Numbered from the stretch's first letter, positions 16,739 through 29,908 are shown. The stretch: DNA of 64,000 nucleotides from Actinospica sp035552695 (GCF_035552695.1 NZ_DASZKT010000131.1:1-64000); one strand, 5' to 3'. Numbers and translations: made by a program. The notes: generated by a model not told the origin, from the sequence alone.

Positions 16739-16872
16739 CGCCTGCCGGGTCGATTTCGCCGCATCACCCCGTGGACCGAGTCATCCGCGCGGCCTCCCCC
16801 CGAGGGATGAGGCCGCTGGTACCGCCTGCCGAGTCGCCGACCGAATCGCGAATCGGACCGCCTGCCGAATCG
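16739..16872. repeat. Three short direct repeats CGCCTGCCG(A/G)(A/G)TCG
   Basis: Copies lie at 16739-16752, 16823-16836 and 16859-16872, in the 215-nt gene-free gap after the helical-repeat gene. The last two differ at one base. The gap contains no gene, and the repeats have no obvious partner elsewhere in the window. Confidence 0.5.
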
Positions 16873-16881
16873 CCCAGCGGA

Positions 16882-18018
16882 TCAGAGCCCGAACTCCGAA
16901 CGAAGTCCGGCCAGCCGGTACGCCAACTGGTGGTTGCCCAAGCGGTGCAGGGCCTCGCGCAGCGGCTCGAAATCGCGCCGCCGCGCGGTCGCCGCGAGCA
17001 CCGGCTCCAGCGGCACGCCCGAGTCGGTCAACTGCTCCACCAGCCAGACCAGGCCCGCCGGATCGGCCCACCCCGCGTACCAGGCCAGCAGCGCGTCCGG
17101 GCAGTCCGCGGGCGCCGCGGACACCAGCAGCGCCGCGAGCCGACCGCGCTGCGCGGCGGACAACTCCGCCTGCTCGGAAAGGAAATACGCGGTCTGCTCC
17201 TCCTCCGAGCAGCCAAGCAGCGCGGGCACCAGCAGGCGCGCGACGTCCATCGACCGCACCGCGGCCGCGATCGAGGCGATGCTCCCGAACGGCCGCACCG
17301 AATACAGCCGGATGAGGACCTTGATGTCCTCCTCGGCGCCCTGTTCCGACAGCGCGTCCAGCAACGCCGCGCACGCGGCGTCCCCGGTCGCCGCGAGCCC
17401 GGTCAGCACCGGCTCCACCTCGCGGTCCCGGCCCGCTCTGCGCAGCGCCAGCAGCAGCGGCGCCGCCTCGTCCGGCCGTCCCGCCGCCACCGACACCAGC
17501 AGACCCACCGCAGAGTTCGAATGCCCGCGCTTGCGCAGCAGAGCGCTGTACCGCAGCACCGTCGCCACCGGCTTGTTCCGCGCCGCCGCGGTGAACGCGT
17601 ACACCGCCAACTCGGACCGCCGCCCCGCATTCAGATAAGCGGCCAGCGACTCCAACTCACCCTCAGAAGTCTGATATTTCGCGAGCACCGCGTCCAGGAA
17701 GTAATAGGCCAAGTCCGCAACACCGGCCGTCATCAGAGCGCTGGCTGCATACGCCGTCGAAGAAGGATGCGGCCCGCACGTCTCCACCATTTCGTGGAAT
17801 ATCTCCTCGGCCGCACCAACCGCCCCGGAAGCCATCATCTGCCCCAGCAGCGACGCGGCGCGGTCCACCGGCAGCGTCGTGGCAACCAGATGCGCGACGC
17901 GGCGATACAGCTCGTAGGACTCCGCGACAAAGCCCTCATTCTCGTACTGCTCGGCCAAAGCGAGCACCTTGTGCCCTGACCAGTAAGTGGTATCCGGCAA
18001 TGGCGGCACTTGCATCAA
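16882..18018 (-). CDS. Uncharacterised helical-repeat (TPR/PPR-like) protein
   Basis: 378 aa, soluble, with no signal peptide. Nearly the whole chain can be read as paired helices of about 34-36 residues: KVLALAEQYENEGFVAESYELYRRVA, STAYAASALMTAGVADLAYYFLDAVL, ELAVYAFTAAARNKPVATVLRYSALLRK, AAPLLLALRRAGRDREVEPVLTGLAA and others. This resembles TPR or pentatricopeptide scaffolds, although the consensus positions are weak. Similar architecture occurs in regulatory or scaffold proteins of filamentous actinobacteria, but I cannot name a homolog. It is monocistronic, between a repeat-bearing gap and a strong terminator belonging to the permease gene. Confidence 0.6.
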   Translation of the reverse strand: MMQVPPLPDTTYWSGHKVLALAEQYENEGFVAESYELYRRVAHLVATTLPVDRAASLLGQMMASGAVGAAEEIFHEMVETCGPHPSSTAYAASALMTAGVADLAYYFLDAVLAKYQTSEGELESLAAYLNAGRRSELAVYAFTAAARNKPVATVLRYSALLRKRGHSNSAVGLLVSVAAGRPDEAAPLLLALRRAGRDREVEPVLTGLAATGDAACAALLDALSEQGAEEDIKVLIRLYSVRPFGSIASIAAAVRSMDVARLLVPALLGCSEEEQTAYFLSEQAELSAAQRGRLAALLVSAAPADCPDALLAWYAGWADPAGLVWLVEQLTDSGVPLEPVLAATARRRDFEPLREALHRLGNHQLAYRLAGLRSEFGL

Positions 18019-18130
18019 CTACCCTGCCTTCGTCCCGCGACAGACGACGATCCCCCAAAGAAAACATGGCGACTCGGGCGCGTTTCTATCACGGAAACCA
18101 CAGGAGTGGAAGAGGGGGCGAACACGCAGA

Positions 18131-18167
18131 GCGGGGCCCCGGCGACTCTACGCCGCCGGGGCCCCGC
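18131..18167. terminator. Strong hairpin terminator after the permease gene
   Basis: GCGGGGCCCCGGCG (18131-18144) and CGCCGGGGCCCCGC (18154-18167) form a perfect 14-bp stem with a 9-nt loop. It lies 33 nt beyond the permease stop codon on the minus strand and shields the downstream gene at 18018. Confidence 0.85.
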
Positions 18168-18199
18168 CTCGAGCTCATCGAGCACTTACACCGGAGGCG

Positions 18200-19849
18200 T
18201 CAGTGCGAGGGAAGCTCCGCGACCGAGGTGGTGTCGATGGCGAGATCGATCTTCTCCTTGGTCAGCGACACCGCCTGCGCCCAGTAGTAGATCACCAGGC
18301 TGAAGACGGTCACCACGAGGATGTCCGACCACCAGGCGTGGATGACCGGACTCTTGAACGCGAAGCTGTGCCCAGGGCCGAAGTCGCTCATCCAGTCGAT
18401 TGCGCCCATGCCCACCAGGTACACCGGCAGCCAGCCCGCCGCCTTCAGGTCCAGGATGAGCGAGGTCGGATTGAGCTTGAACACCTGTGTAACGATCAGG
18501 ATCACGTAGCCGAGCAGGATCGCGATGCCCAGGCCCTCCAAGGTCGGCCAGCCCGACCAGAAGATGACCAGGTTCGCCACCACGAAGGCCAGCGGAGCGA
18601 TCACCGCACCGCCCGCGAGGCGGAAGGGCCGCTCCCAGTCGGGCAGCTTGGACCGGAACACGCCGAAGGCCAGCGGAGCGCCCGCATACATGAGCACACT
18701 CGCCGAGGTGATGAAGCCGACGAAGTTGTTCCAGTTCGAGTAGTTGATGAAGCAGGCGCAGCCGACGACGAAGGCGGTGAGCAGACCCACCCACGGCAGG
18801 CCGTTCTTGTTGAGCCTGCCCGCGCCCTTCGGCCAGTAGCCGTTCTTGTCCATCGCGATGCTGTAGCGCGAGGTGGCCGTCGTGTAGATGACGCCGGTGC
18901 CGAACGGCGAGATGACCGCGTCGATGAACAGGATCTTCGCCAGCCAGCCGAGGCCCACCAGCGTCGTGATGCCCGCCCAGGGGCCGGAGATCCCCGGGAA
19001 GTTCAGGTTCGCCCAGAGGTGCGGGATGTTCGCGACCGGGATCGCGCCGATGAAGAACACCTGCAGCAGGATGTAGATCGCGGCGCCGATCAGGATCGAG
19101 AGGATCGTCGCCAGCGGGATGTCCCGCTTCGGGTTCGAGGACTCGCCGCCGAGCTGGATCGCCTGCTCGAAACCGAGCAGCGAGAAGATGATGCCGGAGC
19201 CGCTGACCGCTCCGAACACGCCCTCGATCCCGTGCGGCATGAAGCCGTCGCCCGCGGAGAAGTTCGAGGGGTGGAAGTGCGTCACCGCGACGATCAGGAT
19301 CGTCGCCAGCGGAATCGCGATCTTCCACCACATGATGACGTTGCTCACCTGAGCCAGCGTCTTGATACCGATGAAGTTCATCGCGACGAAGACGGCCATC
19401 AGCAGAATCGCCACCACGTACCCCCAGCCGTGCAGGGTGCCGCTGGCCGTGGTCCAGTTCGAGGCGAACGAGTAGTGGCCGGTGTAGCTCAGCGTCGCCT
19501 CGACCTCGATCGGCGCCACCGACGCCGCCTGCAGCCAGGCGAACCAGCCGAAGGACGCACCCGCCGCGCCACCGAAGGCATAGTGCGCGAATCGGGCCGA
19601 ACCACCGGCAACCGGGAACATTCCACCGAGTTCGGCGTGCACCAGAGCCAGAATGATGATGGCGAGCGAACCGATACCCCAGGCGATGATCGCCGCGGGA
19701 CCGGCTGTCACCAGAGCCCGCTCGGCCCCCTTGAGCCATCCCGAACCGATGATCGACGTCTCCGAAGCCCATAGCAGGCCGATCAGGCCCACGTTCCGCT
19801 TCAGATGATTGCTAACCCCGGCGGTGGCCGGAGTGGTCTCTGCTGCCAT
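18200..19849 (-). CDS. APC-family amino acid permease
   Basis: 549 aa from ATG 19849, which has AAGGA 7 nt upstream; the frame continues 51 codons further up without a ribosome-binding site. About 12-13 hydrophobic segments cover the protein. The first contains NVGLIGLLWASETSIIGSGWL, the helix-1 unwound glycine motif (GSGWL) of the amino acid-polyamine-organocation superfamily. GFEQAIQLGGESSNPKRDIPLA matches the helix 6-7 motif of this family. It takes up an amino acid or amine with H+ or by exchange; the specificity is unknown. Two palindromes lie in its upstream region. Confidence 0.85.
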   Translation of the reverse strand: MAAETTPATAGVSNHLKRNVGLIGLLWASETSIIGSGWLKGAERALVTAGPAAIIAWGIGSLAIIILALVHAELGGMFPVAGGSARFAHYAFGGAAGASFGWFAWLQAASVAPIEVEATLSYTGHYSFASNWTTASGTLHGWGYVVAILLMAVFVAMNFIGIKTLAQVSNVIMWWKIAIPLATILIVAVTHFHPSNFSAGDGFMPHGIEGVFGAVSGSGIIFSLLGFEQAIQLGGESSNPKRDIPLATILSILIGAAIYILLQVFFIGAIPVANIPHLWANLNFPGISGPWAGITTLVGLGWLAKILFIDAVISPFGTGVIYTTATSRYSIAMDKNGYWPKGAGRLNKNGLPWVGLLTAFVVGCACFINYSNWNNFVGFITSASVLMYAGAPLAFGVFRSKLPDWERPFRLAGGAVIAPLAFVVANLVIFWSGWPTLEGLGIAILLGYVILIVTQVFKLNPTSLILDLKAAGWLPVYLVGMGAIDWMSDFGPGHSFAFKSPVIHAWWSDILVVTVFSLVIYYWAQAVSLTKEKIDLAIDTTSVAELPSH

Positions 19850-20009
19850 TCGGAATCCTTCACTCACGTCAGGCGACGGATCGGGTTTACGGGCCGTCAG
19901 CACGGCCGACATGTTGGCCCATGCTAGAGACTCGTTTGCAGCGTGAGAAGACTGTGCATGCTGCGATTTGGTAAACCTCCGTGCTTGGGCGCGCGAAGGC
20001 ATCCACGCA

Positions 20010-20040
20010 GGTAGCTACCCAAGTGGATCAGATACTGATC
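20010..20040. promoter_or_regulatory. Two palindromes upstream of the permease gene
   Basis: GGTAGCTACC (20010-20019) is a perfect 10-bp palindrome. GATCAG-ATA-CTGATC (20026-20040) is a perfect inverted repeat 6 nt further on. They lie about 160-190 nt before the permease start. The gap 19850-20386 (537 nt) otherwise holds only a terminator hairpin. Confidence 0.45.
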
Positions 20041-20236
20041 TTGCCGATCTCATCTGACGGCCCGTGAATGAGGCCTTTCACCAGCCGGGAGCGACCGTTT
20101 ACCGCATTCCCGCACCGAAAAGCGTTTCCCGAAGCGCGGACACTCCGGCACCGAATTCCACATAGCTCCGATACCGCGCATGCCGGACCCATTACGGAAT
20201 GCAAGCATACGGATACACAGGGCATGCAAAGACTAC

Positions 20237-20269
20237 GGCCGCCCGCTCGCGTGTCGCGAACGGGCGGCC
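20237..20269. terminator. Hairpin terminator after the ANTAR regulator
   Basis: GGCCGCCCG (20237-20245) pairs with CGGGCGGCC (20261-20269). An inner TCGCG/CGCGA helix with a 3-nt loop extends the stem, broken by one C-A mismatch. It is 118 nt beyond the regulator's stop codon on the minus strand. Confidence 0.7.
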
Positions 20270-20386
20270 CGGCCGACTCCGTCGGCCACGGCGCTGCTGC
20301 CGTCTTGCCGGCGCGCTGCCGCCCGCCGCCGGCGCGACTGCCACGGCGCCCCGTGCCTGCGGCCGACTTCTAGCTTCGACCTACTC

Positions 20387-20998
20387 CTACTGCGGCGTGG
20401 ACGCCGGCGAGGTCCCGTCGACGACGGCCTGCGCCACCTCGCGCATCGTCAGCCGCCGGTCCATCGAGGTCTTCTGGATCCAGCGGAACGCCGCCGGCTC
20501 CGTCATCCCCAGCTGCGCCTGAAGCAGACCCTTGGCACGGTCCACGATCTTCCGCGTCTCGAAGCGCAACTGCAGGTCCGCGACCTCGTTCTCCAGCGCG
20601 CGCAGCTCGTCGTACCGCGAGGTCGCCATCTCGATCGCCGGCACCAGGTCGGCCTTCGAGAACGGCTTGACCAGGTACGCCATCGCCCCGGCGTCCCGCG
20701 CCCGCTCCACCAGCTCGCGCTGCGAGAAGGCGGTGAGCATCAGCACCGGCGCGATCTTCGCCTCGCCGATCTGCTCGGCGGCCGAGATCCCGTCGAGCAC
20801 CGGCATCTTCACGTCCAGGATCACGAGGTCCGGACGCAGTTCCTCGGCGAGCTTCACGGCCTCAGCCCCGTCCCCCGCCTGCCCGACGACCTCGTACCCC
20901 TCCTCCGCCAGCATTTCGGCCAGGTCCATGCGGATCAGCGCCTCGTCCTCGGCGATCACCACGCGCTTGCGCGGCTGGTTGCTGTCCTCGGCGGTCAT
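20387..20998 (-). CDS. pdtaR: ANTAR-domain response regulator (PdtaR-like antiterminator)
   Basis: 203 aa from ATG 20998 with AAAAGGGG upstream; a longer open frame runs back through the tRNA-like region and is not coding. Residues 12-130 are a receiver domain: acidic pocket AEDE, phospho-acceptor Asp62 in VILDVKMP, switch Thr in MLTAF and Lys in VKPF. Residues about 135-195 are an ANTAR RNA-binding domain (RKIVDRAKGLLQAQLGMTEPAAFRWIQ, then MREVAQAVV). By analogy with Mycobacterium PdtaR, phosphorylation lets the dimer bind tandem-hairpin RNA and prevent termination. No cognate kinase gene lies in the window. Confidence 0.9.
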   Translation of the reverse strand: MTAEDSNQPRKRVVIAEDEALIRMDLAEMLAEEGYEVVGQAGDGAEAVKLAEELRPDLVILDVKMPVLDGISAAEQIGEAKIAPVLMLTAFSQRELVERARDAGAMAYLVKPFSKADLVPAIEMATSRYDELRALENEVADLQLRFETRKIVDRAKGLLQAQLGMTEPAAFRWIQKTSMDRRLTMREVAQAVVDGTSPASTPQ

Positions 20999-21161
20999 CT
21001 TCGGCCCCTTTTGCTGCTGACTGTCGCGACTGTCGTAAGCCACCAGCCTAGACGACCGCCAAACCCCCCCGCACCGCCGGTCCGCGATGCGGTATGCTCG
21101 ACCCCAGGTTTTGAGCAACCATGGGAACCGCAGGACAATAAAACACCAGGTCAACGCATAA

Positions 21162-21236
21162 GCCCCGGTAGCCCAATTGGTAGTAGGCAGCGGATTCAAG
21201 TCCCGCACAGTGTCGGTTCGAGTCCGACCCGGGGTA
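21162..21236 (+). tRNA. tRNA-like gene, anticodon CAA (Leu), short variable loop
   Basis: The cloverleaf folds as follows. Acceptor GCCCCGG (21162-21168) pairs with CCGGGGT (21229-21235), with a G-U first pair. The D arm GCC/GGC has a long 12-nt loop that keeps GG. The anticodon stem is GCGGA/CCCGC with an A-C mismatch, around loop TTCAAGT, giving anticodon CAA at 21197-21199. The variable loop is only ACAGT. The T arm GTCGG/CCGAC encloses TTCGAGT. The discriminator is A21236, and CCA is not encoded. CAA reads the Leu codon UUG, yet bacterial tRNA-Leu normally has a long class II variable arm. It is either an unusual Leu tRNA or a degenerating copy. Confidence 0.7.
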
Positions 21237-21285
21237 CATATAAAATGACGATTCGCCATTTCCAGTGAATTAGCATTGTTATCAT

Positions 21286-21308
21286 TGCGCAGGCCCGTGG
21301 GCTGCGCA
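21286..21308 (+). terminator. Stem-loop between the tRNA-like gene and the LAGLIDADG gene
   Basis: TGCGCA (21286-21291) and TGCGCA (21303-21308) pair, continued by GCCC/GGGC with one bulged G. The hairpin ends 12 nt before the ATG at 21321. It could end tRNA transcription or mask the ribosome-binding region of the next gene. Confidence 0.45.
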
Positions 21309-21320
21309 GACGCTCGGTGC

Positions 21321-22118
21321 ATGCCAGTTCTCGCACACTCGCTCGAAACCCGCGCCAAGGCCGTCACCATGCTGCGCGACGGCGTCACCAATGCCGAGGT
21401 GGCGCGAATATTCGGAGTCCCGTCGGGGACCATCGGCCATTGGAAGCACGAAGACCGCCGAAGATCAGGAACATTGCCCGGCAGACTGCGCTCTCGCTGC
21501 CCACGTTGCGAACCTGGCGCGGTGCAGCTCGATCGCAGAGAATACTCGTACCTGCTGGGCCTTTACCTCGGTGATGGCTGCATCAGCGACGGAGCTGCGA
21601 TGCGGCGGAAGGGCGTGTACTTCCTCAACATCGCCTGCGCTGATGCATGGCCGGGTCTCATGGACGAGTGCGAGGCAGCGATGCGCGCCGTCATGCCGCA
21701 CAACAGCGTCAACCGCGTGCAGAAACCGGGAATGCACGAAGTGAAGGCCTACTCCAAGCACTGGCCGTGCTTGTTTCCGCAGCACGGGCCGGGCAGGAAA
21801 CATGAACGTGCGATCGTACTCGAGCCCTGGCAGCAGGCGATCGTGGACGAGTTCCCTCAGGAGTTCGTTAGAGGGCTCATCCACTCGGACGGGTGTCGCG
21901 TCTACAACGTCGCCGTACGCACACGCAACGGGAAGACGACGCGCTGCTACTACTCGCGGTACCACTTCACGAACGAGAGCTCACACATCAGGGATCTGTT
22001 CACGGGCACGCTCGACAAGCTCGGAGTCGAGTGGCGGTACAACCGGCGTAACTGCGTATCGATAGCACGGCGTGAGTCGGTGCGGCGGCTTGACGAGTTC
22101 GTGGGGCCCAAGCACTGA
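21321..22118 (+). CDS. HTH protein with two LAGLIDADG motifs (homing-endonuclease-like)
   Basis: 265 aa from ATG 21321; the frame is open to 21276 but only TTG is available there, and neither start has a clear ribosome-binding site. Residues about 10-45 form a resolvase/Sigma-like helix-turn-helix (ETRAKAVTMLRDGVTNAEVARIFGVPSGTIGHWK). C60-x2-C63 follows. LAGLIDADG helix 1 is YLLGLYLGDG (77-86) and helix 2 is FVRGLIHSDG (182-191), about 105 residues apart as in monomeric two-domain enzymes. Between them is the segment YSKHWPCLFPQHGPGRKHER; the C-terminus reads SIARRESVRRLDEFVGPKH. It sits 84 nt after the tRNA-like gene on the same strand and interrupts no gene, so it is not a typical intron or intein endonuclease. 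Confidence 0.8.
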   Translation: MPVLAHSLETRAKAVTMLRDGVTNAEVARIFGVPSGTIGHWKHEDRRRSGTLPGRLRSRCPRCEPGAVQLDRREYSYLLGLYLGDGCISDGAAMRRKGVYFLNIACADAWPGLMDECEAAMRAVMPHNSVNRVQKPGMHEVKAYSKHWPCLFPQHGPGRKHERAIVLEPWQQAIVDEFPQEFVRGLIHSDGCRVYNVAVRTRNGKTTRCYYSRYHFTNESSHIRDLFTGTLDKLGVEWRYNRRNCVSIARRESVRRLDEFVGPKH

Positions 22119-22132
22119 GCCGGGGACGAGGA

Positions 22133-22162
22133 CGGCGGGCGGGCCGGAGGCCGCGCCCGCCG
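22133..22162. terminator. Bidirectional terminator hairpin between convergent genes
   Basis: CGGCGGGCG (22133-22141) and CGCCCGCCG (22154-22162) form a perfect 9-bp stem with a 12-nt loop. It lies between the LAGLIDADG stop (22118) and the pyk stop (22189). Confidence 0.75.
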
Positions 22163-22188
22163 AAGCGTCGCAGTTGGAGCTGCTTTGA

Positions 22189-23652
22189 TCAGGCCTTGCG
22201 GTAGGCCGGGGCCGCGCCGGTGACGGCGTCGCCGACGCGGTGGACGCGGACGGCGTTGGTGGAGCCAGGGATTCCGGGCGGGGAGCCGGCGGTGATGATG
22301 ATCAGGTCGCCGGGCTTGCAGCGGCCGAGCTCGAGCAGCGCGTGGTCCACCTGGAGCACCATGGCGTCGGTGCTGTCGACCATCTCGCCGATGAAGGTCT
22401 CCACGCCCCAGGTCAGCGCCAGCTGGGAGCGCACGATCGGCTCGGGGGTGAACGCGAGCACCGGGATCGGCGAGCGGTAGCGGGCGAGGCGGCGGGCGGT
22501 GTCGCCGCTCTTGGTGAACGCGACCAGGAAGGTGGCCGAGAGGTAGTCGCCGAGCTCGGCGGCGGCCCTCGCGACGGCGCCGCCCTTGGTGCGCGGCTTG
22601 GAGATCGCCTGCGGCAGGCCCTTGGCCATGACCTCGTTCTCCACGGCACAGATGATCTTGGCCATGGTCTGCACGGTCTCGACCGGGTAGTCGCCGACGC
22701 TCGTCTCCGCGGAGAGCATCACCGCGTCGGCGCCGTCGAAGATGGCGTTGGCCACGTCGCTGGCCTCGGCGCGGGTCGGCCGGCTCGCGGTGATCATCGA
22801 GTCGAGCATCTGGGTCGCCACGATGACCGGCTTGGCGTTCCTGCGGCACATCGTGACGAGCTTCTTCTGCACCAGCGGGACCTGCTCGAGCGGCATCTCC
22901 ACGCCGAGGTCGCCGCGGGCGACCATGATGCCGTCGAAGGCGTCGACGATCTCGTCGAGGTTGTCCACCGCCTGCGGCTTCTCCACCTTGGCGATGACCG
23001 GCAGGCGCACGCCGACCTCGTCCATCACCGCGTGCACGTCGTCGATGTCCTTGGCGCTGCGCACGAAGGAGAGCGCGATCATGTCGGCGCGCAGGCTGAC
23101 GTCGTTCTCGCCGAGGGCCCAGCGCAGGTCGGCGATGTCCTTCTCGCTGAGCGCGGGCACCGAGACGGCCACGCCCGGCAGGTTGATGCCCTTGTTGTTG
23201 GAGAGCTTGCCGCCCTCGACGGTGCGGCACTTGACCCGCGGCCCGTCGACCTCGACGACCTCCATCGCGACGCGGCCGTCGTCGATCAGGATGCGGTCGC
23301 CGGGCTTGCAGTCGCCGGCGAGGCCCTTGTACGTGGTGGAGCAGATCTTCTGGTCGCCGGGGACGTCCTCGGTGGTGATGGTGAACTCGTCGCCCCGCTC
23401 GACCGTGACCGGCCCCTCGGCGAACTTGCCGAGGCGGATCTTCGGGCCCTGCAGGTCGACGAGCACGCCCACCGCGCGCCCAGCCTCGTCGGCCGCCTTG
23501 CGGACGTTGAAATATCGCTCTTCATGCTCGGCGTAGGACCCGTGCGAGAGGTTGAGCCTGGCGATGTCGAGGCCGGCCGCCACCAGGGCCGACAACTGCT
23601 CTTGAGAGCCGGCCGAGGGGCCGAGTGTACAGACGATCTTCGCGCGACGCAT
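22189..23652 (-). CDS. pyk: Pyruvate kinase
   Basis: 487 aa, full length for the bacterial family. It starts with MRRAKIVCTLGPSAGS. The phosphate and metal-binding residues are seen in ARLNLSHGSYAEHE (the N/R active site), the B domain runs from about 70 to 170, and the signature MVARGDLGVEMPLEQVPLVQKK is at about 240-262. It is followed by ATQMLDSMI, TRAEASDVANAIFDGADAVMLSAETSVG and the C-terminal regulatory domain (PIPVLAFTPEP). It converts phosphoenolpyruvate and ADP to pyruvate and ATP in the cytosol. It is monocistronic, flanked by terminators on both sides. Confidence 0.97.
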   Translation of the reverse strand: MRRAKIVCTLGPSAGSQEQLSALVAAGLDIARLNLSHGSYAEHEERYFNVRKAADEAGRAVGVLVDLQGPKIRLGKFAEGPVTVERGDEFTITTEDVPGDQKICSTTYKGLAGDCKPGDRILIDDGRVAMEVVEVDGPRVKCRTVEGGKLSNNKGINLPGVAVSVPALSEKDIADLRWALGENDVSLRADMIALSFVRSAKDIDDVHAVMDEVGVRLPVIAKVEKPQAVDNLDEIVDAFDGIMVARGDLGVEMPLEQVPLVQKKLVTMCRRNAKPVIVATQMLDSMITASRPTRAEASDVANAIFDGADAVMLSAETSVGDYPVETVQTMAKIICAVENEVMAKGLPQAISKPRTKGGAVARAAAELGDYLSATFLVAFTKSGDTARRLARYRSPIPVLAFTPEPIVRSQLALTWGVETFIGEMVDSTDAMVLQVDHALLELGRCKPGDLIIITAGSPPGIPGSTNAVRVHRVGDAVTGAAPAYRKA

Positions 23653-23659
23653 ATGAGCG

Positions 23660-23665
23660 ACCCTA
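23660..23665 (-). promoter_or_regulatory. pyk: -10 hexamer TAGGGT, leaderless start of pyk
   Basis: On the minus strand TAGGGT lies 7 nt before the pyk ATG. A TTGTTA 15 nt further upstream could be the -35. Confidence 0.45.
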
Positions 23666-23764
23666 TCCCTTACCCATAAGTAACAATGCCCAATCCAGGG
23701 ACTCGAAGCGCCGGACGGGAGCGCGCACCACCAGTCCGGTACCCCTCATCCTAACCACACCAGC

Positions 23765-23794
23765 CAGGGGCGACTTCATCGGAAGTCGCCCCTG
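23765..23794. terminator. Terminator of the gltBD operon
   Basis: CAGGGGCGACTTC (23765-23777) and GAAGTCGCCCCTG (23782-23794) make a perfect 13-bp stem with a 4-nt loop, 36 nt beyond the gltD stop on the minus strand. Confidence 0.85.
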
Positions 23795-23829
23795 ACGAAA
23801 CGGTGTACAGCGCTCGAATTGAGGGTGGA

Positions 23830-25282
23830 TCAGACGAGCAGCTGACGCGTGGTGGGTTCGATGGGGGACGCGAGGTTGGAGTTGCCGCCGAGGTAGCGGT
23901 CGACGGTGGCCGCCGCGGACCGGCCCTCGGCGATCGCCCAGACGATGAGCGACTGGCCGCGGCCGGCGTCTCCGGCGGCGAACACGTTCGGCACGTTGGT
24001 GCGGAACTCGGCGTCGCGGCGGATGTTGCCGCGCTCGTCGAGCTCGAGGCCGAGCTGGCCGACGAGGCCGTTGTCCTGCTCGGGCCCGGTGAAGCCCATG
24101 GCGAGCAGGACGAGGTCCGCGGGGATCTCGCGCTCGGTGCCGGGCACGGGCTCGAAGCGTCCGTTCTCGAACTTCACTTCGGAGAGTCGAAGAGCCTTGA
24201 CGTTGCCGTGCTCGTCGGCGACGAACTCGGTCGTGCTGGACGCGTAGACCCGCTCGCCGTTCTCCTCGTGTGCCGAGGAGACCCGGTAGGTCATCGGGTA
24301 CGTCGGCCACGGCTGGCCGGCCGGACGCTCCTGCGGCGGCTCCGGCATGATCTCGAGCTGGGTGACCGAGGCCGCGCCCTGCCGGGTGGCGGTGCCGAGG
24401 CAGTCCGCGCCGGTGTCGCCGCCGCCGATGACGATGACGTGCTTGCCCTTGGCGTGGATCGGCGGGGTGACGAAGTCGCCCTCGGAGGACTTGTTCGACA
24501 GCGGCAGGTACTCCATCGCCTGGTGGATTCCGGCGAATTCGCGGCCGGGCACGGGCAGGTCCCGCGCCTTCGTCGCGCCGACGGCGAGCACCACGGCGTC
24601 GTAGCGGTCGCGGATCTGCGAGGCGAGGATGTCCTGTCCGACGGCGACGCCGGTGCGGAACTTGGTGCCCTCGGCGCGCATCTGCTCGATCCGGCGGTTG
24701 AGGTGCCGCTTCTCCATCTTGAACTCGGGGATGCCGTAGCGCAGCAGGCCGCCGATGCGGTCGGCGCGCTCGTACACGGCCACGGTGTGGCCGGCCCGGG
24801 TCAGCTGCTGGGCCGCCGCCAGGCCCGCGGGTCCGGAGCCGATGACGGCGACGGTCTTGCCGCTGTGCCGCTCGATCTCCGCGGGCTTGACCAGGCCGGC
24901 GTCCCAGGCCTTGTCGATGATCGAGACCTCGACGTTCTTGATGGTCACCGCGGGCTGGTTGATGGCGAGCACGCAGGCGGTCTCGCAGGGCGCCGGGCAC
25001 AGCCGTCCGGTGAACTCGGGGAAGTTGTTGGTCGCGTGCAGCCGCTCGATGGCCTCGGCCCAGTCCTCGCGCCAGACCAGGTCGTTCCACTCGGGGATGA
25101 GGTTGCCGAGCGGGCAGCCGTTGTGGCAGAAGGGGATGCCGCAGTCCATGCAGCGTCCGGCCTGCTTCACGATGATGGGCAGCAGCGCGCGCTGCGGGTA
25201 GACCTCTTTCCAGTCCTTGACGCGCTCGGCGACCGGGCGCCGCTCGGGGTGCTGGACGGGGGTCGTGATGAAACCGCGCGGG

Positions 25283-25290
<8 letters not shown>
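23830..25290 (-). CDS. gltD: Glutamate synthase, small subunit
   Basis: 486 aa. The N-terminal iron-sulfur region has cysteines 47, 50, 55 and 59 (RCMDCGIPFCHNGCPLGN) and 98, 102 and 106 (LCPAPCETAC), which bind two [4Fe-4S] clusters. The first dinucleotide fold is VIGSGPAGLAAAQQL (FAD) near 150. A second, VIGGGDTGADC near 290, binds NADPH. The C-terminal VFAAGDAGRGQSLIVWAIAEGR closes the FAD site. The subunit passes electrons from NADPH to the large subunit, which makes glutamate from glutamine and 2-oxoglutarate. Its ATG lies 8 nt inside the gltB end, so translation is coupled. Confidence 0.96.
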
Positions 25291-29836
<4,546 letters not shown>

Positions 29837-29908
29837 CGGGTCCTCCGTGTCGTCTGTGTGGGCCGCAACGTAAATGTGCGCACGAGGGACGACTCTGGCC
29901 CTGCCGCG

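Noticed and set aside
21048..21239. 63-codon frame over the tRNA-like gene on the minus strand
   Set aside because: Its SDSNRH-like peptide is the usual translation shadow of a tRNA gene.
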